The position numbers were made by a program, and so were the translations under genes. A stretch of 64,000 nt of DNA from Bacillus sp. OV166 (lineage in GTDB: Bacteria; Bacillota; Bacilli; Bacillales; Cytobacillaceae): the NCBI RefSeq assembly GCF_900177675.1, contig NZ_FXWM01000002.1, forward strand, positions 474,001-538,000, written 5' to 3'. The notes beneath the pieces were generated by a model. That model saw only the letters and a program-made list of their open reading frames with translations, was not told where the DNA came from and ran no database searches. Shown here piece after piece: positions 27,966-35,888 of the stretch (positions are counted from its first letter, which is position 1; each line of letters begins with the position of its first letter).

Positions 27966-28633
27966 ACAATCCCTCCTTTTCTAACTAATATTGAGACAAG
28001 ATCCGCAATTCTGATGCTGGGCGGTTATTTTTTCATTACTAATATGTTTATTTAAAACTATCCTTTATGTTGCCTGATATTTATCTCAGATTGTATTTTC
28101 TCAAGCTAGAGATAATTAGCAAGCTATTTTACTCGAAAATTTCTTTTTACTGTCCTACTGGCATTTCTTGGACTTAAAGTTCCATCAATACTGAGTGATG
28201 AGCATTCTTCTGTACCACAAAATATCGTATGCATCAAGAAAAATAGTCACTTTTAATTCTTTTACTTCTGCTCAAGTTTATTTCCACTCTCTTTTAGCCC
28301 TTTTTAATAGTTAATAATTTGTTCCACTCATACGAAAAACGACCGCAAGCTCTTAATCAAGCCCGTGGTCGTTTTTCGGTTGTCCTTTATTTGATCGATG
28401 CTTCATAAATTTTGTGGATGGATTTGGACAGCATCGATCGACTTTCAGAAAAGGCACAATGCCTTTCTTCTCCCATAGATAATCAGAGGGCGTCGAGTTA
28501 GGAGGCCTATGTTCAATTCAATGCGACCTGCCTTTTGTTTGTCTTCATAATATCAGTGTCATTATTTATACGAAAAAAAAGACCAGGTATTGCTTGATCT
28601 TTATTTATAAGGAATCCACTATGTTATTCAGTT
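27966..28633. other. Intergenic, terminator only
   Basis: No gene recognised on either strand. It contains the strong hairpin at 28333-28378 and a small AAAGGC/GCCTTT hairpin near 28450. It ends at the tRNA-Sec 3' half. Confidence 0.5.
28333..28378. terminator. Bidirectional intrinsic terminator
   Basis: CGAAAAACGACC (28333-28344) pairs with GGTCGTTTTTCG (28367-28378). A/T runs inside the stem make it usable in either direction. Confidence 0.75.
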
Positions 28634-28697
28634 TGGCGGGATTGACTAGGAATCGAACCTAGCAGAGACGACACGCGCCTCTCAAACAGTTTTGAAG
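28634..28697 (-). other. 3' half of a selenocysteine tRNA gene (attachment-site remnant, left)
   Basis: On the reverse strand: anticodon loop CUUCAAA (UCA), 3' anticodon stem ACUGUU, a 7-bp variable arm (AGAGGCG/CGUCUCU, loop CGUGU), T-arm CUAGG-UUCGAUU-CCUAG, an 8-nt acceptor strand UCAAUCCC, discriminator G and CCA. An 8-nt acceptor strand with a 5-bp T stem and G discriminator is specific to tRNA-Sec. The 5' half (D arm, 5' acceptor GGGAUUGA) is missing; the sequence changes to CCUCUAA at the anticodon loop. That is what a tyrosine-recombinase crossover at the anticodon loop leaves behind. Confidence 0.75.
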
Positions 28698-28960
28698 TTA
28701 GAGGGCACGTGTTATTTCTTGTTATTCTTCAGGATCACAAATTATCGGAAATTATTGATATTAAAGAGGTTATCGTCATTTAGATACTCATTTGTGATTT
28801 CTACTTATCGATAATTATTTTATGTATGTGACCAAAATGTTACCACTACGCAGCCGGATAAATTAGCGTTAATCATAATCAAATCGTGGTCCTACAATCA
28901 CAAACATTTAGCTTTTAGATATATGAAATTGTTTATAGTTACCGACAAAACTTATCATTT
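28698..28960. repeat. att-flanking module, copy 1
   Basis: Diverged counterpart of 55991-56205. Both begin TTAGAGG next to the tRNA half, then GTTATTTCT, an AAAGAGG-TCGTCA stretch, a GTGACCA element (28829 here, with ATGTTACC behind it) and end near TATAGTTACCGACA. The GTGACCA/GTTACC words resemble short arm-type binding sites of tyrosine integrases. Confidence 0.5.
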
Positions 28961-28987
28961 CATTTATTCTAAAAGGAGTTCTGAAAA

Positions 28988-29383
28988 ATGGCATTTCAAA
29001 AATTAAATCAGCATTTAATCAAGGAATGGAACTGGGAAAAAAATGTTGGACTAGACCCTAGAAATTTAAATGTATAAGCAAAAACAACATTATGGTGGAT
29101 CTGTGATAACGGACATCAACGGCCTGCGAGACTTGACCATCGTAAAAGAGGAGCTGGTTGTCCATACGATTCAGATAAACGGCTCTTGCCAAGTAACAGT
29201 CTTGCAAATTCTAATCCTGAAATTGCGAAACAGTGGCATCCACATGCAATTAAGAATGGGCAACTGACCCCCTATGATGTAACCAGCTGTTCAGGAAAGC
29301 TTGTCTGGTGGAAATGCCAGTGCGGGAATGAATTTGAAAAACAAATTTGTAAGATGAAGGAGAAATGTATCATCTGCAGCTGA
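28988..29383 (+). pseudogene. Zinc-ribbon protein (DUF4379-like) with an in-frame stop
   Basis: The frame from ATG 28988 (AGGAG upstream) reads 131 codons to TGA at 29381, interrupted only by TAA at 29075-29077. It holds two zinc-ribbon repeats: HLIKEWNWEKN...LWWICDNGHQRPARLDHRKR-GAGCPYDSDK, then AKQWHPHAIKNGQLTPYDVT and LVWWKCQCGNEFEKQIC ending in CIICS. CxC/CxxC pairs and the W-x-C-x-GH pattern match the probable zinc-ribbon family found near restriction and mobile genes. The single nonsense codon falls inside the first repeat, so only a short peptide or a reinitiated C-terminal part could be made. Confidence 0.7.
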
Positions 29384-29404
29384 AGTATAGTCATTGACTA
29401 TACT
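29384..29404. terminator. Small palindromic hairpin
   Basis: AGTATAGTCA and TGACTATACT form a 10-bp stem directly after the zinc-ribbon stop codon. Confidence 0.5.
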
Positions 29405-29484
29405 CATTATCTAAAAATAAAAACACCTGAATAAGGTTTTACTAGATTCATTTTCCTCTTCATTACCTAATATTATAAAATATA

Positions 29485-29518
29485 CATATGCTACATCCTT
29501 AAAAAGATGTAGCATATG
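29485..29518. terminator. Perfect 13-bp hairpin
   Basis: CATATGCTACATC (29485-29497) pairs exactly with GATGTAGCATATG (29506-29518) over an 8-base loop. The flanks are A/T rich but lack a long T-run. Confidence 0.55.
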
Positions 29519-29733
29519 ATGAAATCAAGAAGAAATTAAAATTAGTAAATCGCTCTTTGACTAGGATTAATTGCGGAGCTTTTGTGACTATTGGGGGATC
29601 GATTAGCAAAGTGATATTTCTAGTTCTTTGTTGCTTTTATTGCGCTAACATCAGATATCTCTGTCCATTTCTATTCCGGTGCTGCCTGATTTCTGTAAAC
29701 CGTTTCCGTAGTATCATAGAATAGAGGTAAAAA

Positions 29734-30349
29734 ATGTTTATTAGCGCAATGTTACTCCATAAAACGGATGAACTGTCCAATAATGATGATTATTTTTCGG
29801 AGCTAAAATGGATGTGTTCCTCCTCATCTATTCCAATATAGAAGATAAAAAACTTTATACCCGCCATAAACCGATGTCACCAATCGTTTTCCTGGGCTAT
29901 TAGATTTAAACATTCCAAAAGGAACCGTCCTCGATGGGGAAGTGGTGATCACAGATGTATTTGGGAAACCAGATTTTAGGCTGTTATTAGCAGGTTTTCA
30001 GTTTTTTTCAGATAGGGTGAAGCTGCGGCGAAGCATGAACCAGTATCTTTAATGGTATTCAATGTCTTGTATCATAATGGAGAGAAATAACTCATTTACC
30101 TCTATATGAACCAAAAGATATACTCGATCGACTCATACATGTTATTTCTCCCATAATATCTTAAAGTATTGAGTATTGACGGTAACGGCATTCCCCTTTT
30201 TAATCTCATCAAAGAGCAAAACCTTGAAGAAATTGTAATGAAGAAAAAAGACAGCACTAAGAAATAGGAAAACGGTCATACTCTTGGCTCAATGTGATTA
30301 ACTACCAATATACAAATGTGATTGTCATCGGGTACCGAAAAGACGAATG
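29734..30349 (+). pseudogene. ATP-dependent DNA ligase, multiply frameshifted
   Basis: Pieces in several frames line up with Bacillus ATP-dependent DNA ligases: MFISAMLLHKTDELSNNDDY at the start, LYTRHK, LLDLNIPKGTVLDGEVVITD with GKPDFRLLL (adenylation-domain core), VFNVLYHNGE-like remains, VLSIDGNGIPLFNLIKEQNL with EEIVMKKKDS, and SYSWLNVINYQYTNVIVIGY with RKDE. The KxDG nucleotidylation motif region is damaged and several frameshifts and stops separate the blocks. The end is also lost. Such ligases often pair with Ku, which is not seen here. Confidence 0.75.
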
Positions 30350-30398
30350 AAGAGCTTTTATTGAATTGCTCCGACTGTTGTTCCTACTAAAAACTGAT

Positions 30399-30682
30399 TT
30401 ACAGATTTTTTGTTCCAACATTTTCAAGCGAATTAAAGTCGGTACCGGATACAAAATGATGTTCACTAAATATTTTAGTTATTTCGGAGTAAGGTTTATC
30501 ATTTCGGATCGCATCCCATAAGAATGCTTCTGCCTGTTCAACATCTGTAAATTTTATTACATTCTTTTTCTCCTCAATAGTCTTTGTAACAGCAGTACAT
30601 TTTTTGGAGGATTTGAAGAAACATTTGCATTGCTACATCCTGTTAAAAAAATGAATAAAATAACAACCTTCACAATCTTCAT
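30399..30682 (-). pseudogene. Small lipoprotein gene, frameshifted
   Basis: Start ATG at 30682 with GGAG upstream. It encodes a lipoprotein signal (MKIVKVVILFIFLTGCSNAN) then SSNPPKNV. After a frameshift near 30595 the rest continues as TIEEKKNVIKFTDVEQAEAF, LWDAIRNDKPYSEITKIFSE and HHFVSGTDFNSLENVGTKNL. The order is a secreted, membrane-anchored protein of about 90 residues of unknown role. One indel restores a continuous frame. Confidence 0.6.
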
Positions 30683-30929
30683 AGTAATCTCCTCCAAGAG
30701 TCTTTTAGACTAATACTTTCGACATACTTCTTTGGAAATCACCTTTGGATCTACAACCCATTATAGTTTCGAAGGAAGGTTTAACAAACTATACCAGTTG
30801 TTTTGGTCGACAATGATTAATGATATCGAGAGTATGCTTCGTAATGGTTTCAATCTCCCAGTTTCTTCGGCGTATTTTTTTCCAAACCACCACGCCCTAT
30901 GTTTGAAATTTCCTTAATTTTAAAAATGG

Positions 30930-31823
30930 TTATGCCGTTAGCTCAGAATAAGTAATCGTCTTTGTTGATGCACAAAGTGTCCCTAAACGGCTGAACCATT
31001 CACCTTTGAATTTCCTTCTGTTAAATCGATAACAAAATTCGTCTAAATAGGCTTGTAGATGCTTTGAATCAAGACCGTGGTACGTTCCACCAATAAATGC
31101 TTTTGCATTCGAAAGAACAGTATGCAGCCAGTGTAAATGGTCTGGACTTTCTTTGACATTGTAGACTTGATACTCGTGATTAAAACCAGCTCCTTCAAGT
31201 GCACGGTAGGAACGGTAAGCATCGCTATTAATCGTCGAACCTGGTTGGATGCTTTTCTTGGCAAAATCAATCAAGGTTTCCCCTTTGATGTTAGGGACGA
31301 CCTCCATTTTTAGGTAAAGCGGATGTCCTTTTTTATTCAAGGATAAACCCACTAAAACCTTGGTTTTGTCTGTGCCGCGCCCGCGTTTTCCGCCTTCGGA
31401 AGGCGCTCCAAAGAAAGCATCATCTAGCTCAACTATGCCAGCTAATGTGTATTCTGCATCACGTTTTCTCATGGCTTGGCGGATTTTATGAAGCATGAGC
31501 CATGCGGTTTTATACGTCACTTCAAGTTCTTCAGAAAGCCTTGTCGCAGATACACCGCGTTTATCGTGAGCGATTAAATAAATGGCTAAGAACCACTTAG
31601 TTAAGTCCGTTCTTGTTTTTTCCATCACGGTTCCAACGGTAACGGTGGATTGGTAACGGCATTTTTTGCATTCATAAAGCTTGTGCTTACGTGTTTTCGT
31701 CTCAAAATAAGCATCATGACCGCATTTCTCACAATTATAGCCGTTCGACCACTTCAATGAAAATAGATGGTCATGACAAGCCTCCTGAGTTGAAAACTGG
31801 TTTTGGAAAGAAATCAAACTCAT
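30930..31823 (-). CDS. IS1595-family transposase
   Basis: 297 residues, full length for the ISXO2-like DDE group. An N-terminal zinc ribbon (CEKCGHDAYF...LYECKKCRYQ, two CxxC pairs) binds DNA. The catalytic core shows IVELDDAFFGAPSEGGKRGR, TINSDAYRSYRAL and a late KAFIGGTYHG stretch. The gene is intact. Possible terminal inverted repeats are weak matches of GTTT-nn-C-nn-ACT type near 30775 and 31900; element ends and target duplication could not be fixed by eye. Confidence 0.85.
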   Translation of the reverse strand: MSLISFQNQFSTQEACHDHLFSLKWSNGYNCEKCGHDAYFETKTRKHKLYECKKCRYQSTVTVGTVMEKTRTDLTKWFLAIYLIAHDKRGVSATRLSEELEVTYKTAWLMLHKIRQAMRKRDAEYTLAGIVELDDAFFGAPSEGGKRGRGTDKTKVLVGLSLNKKGHPLYLKMEVVPNIKGETLIDFAKKSIQPGSTINSDAYRSYRALEGAGFNHEYQVYNVKESPDHLHWLHTVLSNAKAFIGGTYHGLDSKHLQAYLDEFCYRFNRRKFKGEWFSRLGTLCASTKTITYSELTA

Positions 31824-32741
31824 TTGTTAGTATTTGGACATTTTAAACACCCTTTCAAGAAACGTTTGTTTTTAACCAGTATGGCAAACATTGGTTCTTG
31901 ATAAACTTCATTCTGAGTAAAGGGTATACTCATTTTTTAAAAAATTTGAGGTGGAATTATATGGGATAGATAGAACCCTTAGTGGCACCAGATATTTTTT
32001 AAGAAAAAACGAGCCAGTGAAGAGAAAAGCATTCAGTATTATAAGGAGTTACAGACGAACAAACATTTTTCTATGTTTAGACTCCTTCTTAGATTTGAGA
32101 TTGAAGTAAAAGCAGAAAGGGGTCCGAGAATCTTTTACAGATTTTCGAACCCCTCTGCTTATTCTTTAATCTTCTCCAGCAACGCACAGCACTCCAATTG
32201 GCTTGAGTGGTAATCTCAGATAAATTAGATGTAGTAGTGGTTACCTTAATTGTTATTCACAAATAAAACGAAACCATTTTAATTACAATCTAATTATCAA
32301 TAAAAATTATTTTTGCTCAAAACCTATAATATCTAGGTAGGTTAAAGTGGAACTAGATCCAAACAATTGGATTCAATCTAGTACTGGCAAGCGTGTAAGA
32401 GATTCCCTTGCTATTTCAATTAAAGTCAAGGAACCAATAACAATTTTAAAAATAAGCCTTTTAAGACTATGTACTTTGTATAGGTACTTTGTATATCTTT
32501 TAGGCTTTCTGCCATAATGAAAATAAATCGTTAAGTGTTACAAACAGAAAAGGATACTTCACATCCAAAAACTGAGAGTAAAGGACTTCGAGGTTAGGGT
32601 CGGGGAGAGGAAGAAAAGAGATTTGATTCATTGGAAAAATCTCCTTTTTCCTTTATTTTGCCTAAATAATATCCTTTACCCAATAAACGTAAGAACCAAT
32701 CATTCCGTCGTTGTCACAATTATTTAGCCTTTTTCTTAGGG
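31824..32741. other. Intergenic with one hairpin, no gene recognised
   Basis: Contains an open run of about 75 codons near 31992-32212 that overlaps a terminator-like hairpin and resembles nothing known. The rest is AT-rich without coding signal. It may hold the right end of the IS1595 element and eroded sequence. Confidence 0.4.
32111..32160. terminator. Strong hairpin
   Basis: Arms at 32111-32132 and 32140-32160 share AGCAGA-GGGGT-CGA-AATC complementarity (about 18 pairs with one bulge). It probably insulates the IS from the glycerate-kinase operon. Confidence 0.6.
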
Positions 32742-33902
32742 TTAAGCCATTTTGCCGGCACCATTGTTAATTGTTACAAGTCGTGCAATGTTCTCACAGG
32801 TTGTCTCGATATTTTTTTGACCGGTTATTAATGCTTCTTCTAAACTCATTGCTTGTGGAAGCATTCCAAAAATGGCATCTATACCTTTATCATAGAGGAT
32901 ATCAATATTTTCTCCCACGTAACCGGCAATTGCAATGACGGTTTTCCCATGTCTTTTGGCTGTCTGGGCCACTCCATAGGGGGTTTTTCCAAATTGCGTT
33001 TGGAAATCAATACCACCTTCACCAGTGAGGACAAAATCGGCTTCCTTCACTTTTTGTTCCAATCCTGTGTACTCAATCACTAGGTCAATGCCCCGCTTTA
33101 ATTGGGCATTGGTAAATACGAGGAGGCCTGCACCCAATCCGCCGGCGGCACCGGCACCCGGGATCTCTTTAATATCCTTACCAAGCTGGTTATGCAAAAT
33201 TGCAGCATAATGGGCCAGATTTTGATCTAAAAACTGCACCATTTCTGGTGTTGCCCCTTTTTGCGGACCGAAAACATTCGAAGCGCCATTTTCCCCGCAT
33301 AAAGGATTCGTTACATCCGAAGCCACAAAAATCTGCGTTTCTTTTAATCTGGGATCGAGATTGTCCATTTCAACTTTCGCTAATCTTCCCAGTGATCCCC
33401 CACCAAAGCCAAGCGGTTCGCCATTTTCATCGAGAAATTTTACACCTAACGCTTGAGCCATTCCTACGCCGCCGTCATTTGTCACACTTCCGCCAATGCC
33501 GATAATGATCTTTTTTACACCTTTATCTAAACACGCTTTTATTAATTCCCCCGTACCATATGTAGTGGTAATGAGCGGATTTTTTGTTTCTTTCGTTACC
33601 AGATGAATCCCGCTTGCCGAAGCCATTTCAATTGCAGCGGTTTCACCGTCACCGAGAATTCCGAAATGAGCAGTAACAGGCTGACCGAGTGGTCCGGTTA
33701 CAGTTTGATAGTAAATATTTCCCTCCGTTGCATCGACAAGCGATTGAACCGTTCCTTCACCGCCATCGGCCATTGGAACTTGAATACAGACTGCTTCAGG
33801 CAATGCCTTTTTAATTCCCTTCTCCATTGCAATACAAACTTCTTTTGCTGTCATACTTTCTTTAAATGAATCAGGTGCCAAGACAAATACTGGATTTTTC
33901 AT
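32742..33902 (-). CDS. glxK: Glycerate kinase (GlxK/GarK family)
   Basis: 386 residues, full length for type-1 glycerate kinases. Signatures: LAPDSFKESMTAKEVC at the N-terminus, VPMADGGEGTVQSLVDAT, IGIGGSVTNDGGVGMAQALG, VASDVTNPLCGENGAS-VFGPQKGA, GAGAAGGLGAGL and VLTGEGGIDFQTQFGKTP. It phosphorylates D-glycerate to 2-phosphoglycerate, feeding lower glycolysis. It is the last gene of the long leftward catabolic operon, after a 2-hydroxyacid dehydrogenase that could make glycerate from hydroxypyruvate. A partial second copy lies at 55046-55657. Confidence 0.92.
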   Translation of the reverse strand: MKNPVFVLAPDSFKESMTAKEVCIAMEKGIKKALPEAVCIQVPMADGGEGTVQSLVDATEGNIYYQTVTGPLGQPVTAHFGILGDGETAAIEMASASGIHLVTKETKNPLITTTYGTGELIKACLDKGVKKIIIGIGGSVTNDGGVGMAQALGVKFLDENGEPLGFGGGSLGRLAKVEMDNLDPRLKETQIFVASDVTNPLCGENGASNVFGPQKGATPEMVQFLDQNLAHYAAILHNQLGKDIKEIPGAGAAGGLGAGLLVFTNAQLKRGIDLVIEYTGLEQKVKEADFVLTGEGGIDFQTQFGKTPYGVAQTAKRHGKTVIAIAGYVGENIDILYDKGIDAIFGMLPQAMSLEEALITGQKNIETTCENIARLVTINNGAGKMA

Positions 33903-34102
33903 AATACCACCTCAGTTTCTTGAAAAATATTTTTCAATTCCGCGGATTTGGGTCGGTATTCTGCGAGATGTATATGTTATTCCGCGGAAATGAAATAATA
34001 TTCCGCACGTTTAGGCACGACGATTCCGTGAAATCTGAGATGAAATAAGGTCGTTGCATTGATTTAAGCATCCCTCTTGTAAAGATAAACGGCTGCCATG
34101 CT

Positions 34103-35062
34103 CTAAAAGGAATATACCACGTTCTTTGAACTTCCTGCCACAAACGCTCTTATATTGTCCACTGCCAAATCCAAAAGACGACTCCGTGCTCCCTTAGTAG
34201 CCCAAGCAATGTGAGGCGTGATAATACAATTTTTTGCTTGCAGCAAAGGGTTGGTATCTTCTGGAGGTTCCACCGCCAGAACGTCTAATCCAGCGCCGGC
34301 AATAACTCCTGCATTGAGAGCCTCCGCTAAATCCTGGTTATTGACAAGTTTCCCGCGCGAGGTATTGATAATGAAAGCGGAAGGTTTCATCATGGATAAA
34401 TTTTCAGCGTTAATCATACCTTCTGTTTCCGGAGTTAGCGGACAGTGCAAGCTGACAACATCCGATTGCTTCATTAGATCAGGCAGATCCGCCCATTGAA
34501 AATCGGGCAGGTCAATATCGCGATGATAGGCGTCAAATGCTAGAATGCGCATACCAAAAGCGGAAGCAATGCGTGCCGTCTGAAGCCCGATTCGCCCGAA
34601 ACCGACGATTCCCATCGTTTTACCGGCTAATTCAACAAGTGGGTAGTTCCAAAAGCACCAATCAGGATTCCTTCCCCATTGCCCTTCCATAACTTCATCA
34701 CTATGGCGTTGAACATGATGGCAATGTTCAAGCAGCAGTGCAAATACCATTTGGGACACCGATTCTGTCCCATAAGTCGGAATGTTGCTGACTACAATCC
34801 CCCGTTCTTCTGCAGCCTTCGTATCGACTACATCAAAGCCTGTTGCCAAGACCCCAATATACTTAAGGTTGGGCAGTTGCTCAAGAGTGGCCCTGCTTAG
34901 TGGTGTTTTATTTGTCAAAATAATCTCTGCGTTTGCAGCCCGTTCTATTATGAGATTCTCTGGAGTCCGATCGTAGACCTCTGTCTTACCTATCTGCGAC
35001 AATTCGTTCCAGCTTAAGTCACCGGGATTCAACGTATACCCATCTAAAATACAAATATTCAT
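34103..35062 (-). CDS. D-2-hydroxyacid dehydrogenase (hydroxypyruvate/glycerate type)
   Basis: 319 residues from ATG 35062, which has GGAGAGGA at good spacing; a TTG nine bases upstream is too close to it. NAD-binding motif GIVGFGRIGLQTARIA, catalytic Arg in INTSRGKLVNNQ, Glu in VLAVEPPEDTNPL and His in CIITPHIAWAT are all present. The family reduces 2-oxo acids such as hydroxypyruvate or glyoxylate. With glycerate kinase 200 bases downstream and an RraA-type lyase upstream, a route from a C3 2-oxo acid to 2-phosphoglycerate is likely. Confidence 0.87.
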   Translation of the reverse strand: MNICILDGYTLNPGDLSWNELSQIGKTEVYDRTPENLIIERAANAEIILTNKTPLSRATLEQLPNLKYIGVLATGFDVVDTKAAEERGIVVSNIPTYGTESVSQMVFALLLEHCHHVQRHSDEVMEGQWGRNPDWCFWNYPLVELAGKTMGIVGFGRIGLQTARIASAFGMRILAFDAYHRDIDLPDFQWADLPDLMKQSDVVSLHCPLTPETEGMINAENLSMMKPSAFIINTSRGKLVNNQDLAEALNAGVIAGAGLDVLAVEPPEDTNPLLQAKNCIITPHIAWATKGARSRLLDLAVDNIRAFVAGSSKNVVYSF

Positions 35063-35128
35063 TATTATCAATTCCTCTCCAATTGTTTATTGGCTTAAGC
35101 TATTCTTAGACAGTCTAATTTAGGAACA

Positions 35129-35827
35129 CTAATTCTTCATTAGATGATTAACTTTACCTAATTCACAACCTTTCTGTTGAAGTGATTGATCTACCCATGA
35201 ACGGTTAACCGTTCCGTTTTGGATTGACAGGAGGATATCCTCCTCTCGAATTTGTTGCTCCTTTATTAATTTTAATAGCTCTACTGCATGTTCAAGAGGA
35301 ACAACCGCAAGGCCATCTTCATCTCCAACAATGATATCTCCTGAATTTACAACCATCCCGCCAACTGATATAGGTACATTGATTTCACCAGGGCCATCTT
35401 TATATGGACCGCGGTGGGTTACTCCTTTCGCATATACCGGGAAAGTCTCAGATCCAATGGCCCCTGTATCTCGTATAGCACCATCAATGATAAAACCTGC
35501 AATTCCTTTTTTAATTGCTAACTTTTGCATGATTTCTCCTACAATTGCATTTGTGAGATCTCCTCCGGCATCGACAACAATCACATCCCCAGGTTCTGCC
35601 AAATCAATAGCCTTATGTACCATTAGATTATCCCCGGGTCGCGTTTTCACCGTAAGGGCGGTACCTACCAGTTTCCCTTCTTTATGATAAGGTCTGAGTC
35701 CGGAAGCTATGGCGTGCATACGGTTTAAATTATCACTGATATGCGGGGTGACTACATTTTGAAACTCCTGTATTAATTCTTTGCTTGGACGGGTTTCAAT
35801 GGGATAGATACAAAATCCTAGATTCAT
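35129..35827 (-). CDS. RraA-family lyase (HMG/CHA aldolase-like)
   Basis: 232 residues from ATG 35827 behind GGAGGCGAAACT. The family fold is seen in GTALTVKTRPGDNLMVHKAI, VIVVDAGGDLTNAIVGEIM and GFIIDGAIRDTGAI, where the Arg-Asp pair binds substrate and metal in 4-hydroxy-4-methyl-2-oxoglutarate/4-carboxy-4-hydroxy-2-oxoadipate aldolases. Members cleave 2-oxo-4-hydroxy acids to pyruvate plus another oxo acid, or decarboxylate oxaloacetate. The RNase E inhibitor role of RraA is unlikely in this setting. It sits inside a catabolic operon between an FeS oxidoreductase and a hydroxyacid dehydrogenase. Confidence 0.8.
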   Translation of the reverse strand: MNLGFCIYPIETRPSKELIQEFQNVVTPHISDNLNRMHAIASGLRPYHKEGKLVGTALTVKTRPGDNLMVHKAIDLAEPGDVIVVDAGGDLTNAIVGEIMQKLAIKKGIAGFIIDGAIRDTGAIGSETFPVYAKGVTHRGPYKDGPGEINVPISVGGMVVNSGDIIVGDEDGLAVVPLEHAVELLKLIKEQQIREEDILLSIQNGTVNRSWVDQSLQQKGCELGKVNHLMKN

Positions 35828-35888
35828 AGTTTCGCCTCCAAATAATTTTCTCCTTGGTACTGCTAACAAAAACACATTACTACTACGA

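Noticed and set aside
28805..28814. TTATCGATAA identical to the GntR operator core
   Set aside because: It lies in the att-flanking module with no gene start nearby and lacks the ATATAT extension.
28634..28960. A complete tRNA gene
   Set aside because: No 5' acceptor strand (GGGAUUGA) or D-arm exists upstream on the reverse strand; only the 3' half is present. The same holds for the right copy (no GGGACCGC).
28698..28960. Group I intron in the tRNA-Sec anticodon loop
   Set aside because: No intron core, no open frame and no 5' exon; the flanks look like recombination arms instead.
30732..30917. 61-codon + strand frame near the IS1595 end
   Set aside because: It covers the probable IS terminus and shows no family features.
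31992..32212. Open frame of about 73 codons on the + strand
   Set aside because: It overlaps a terminator-like hairpin, has no ribosome binding site and resembles no family.
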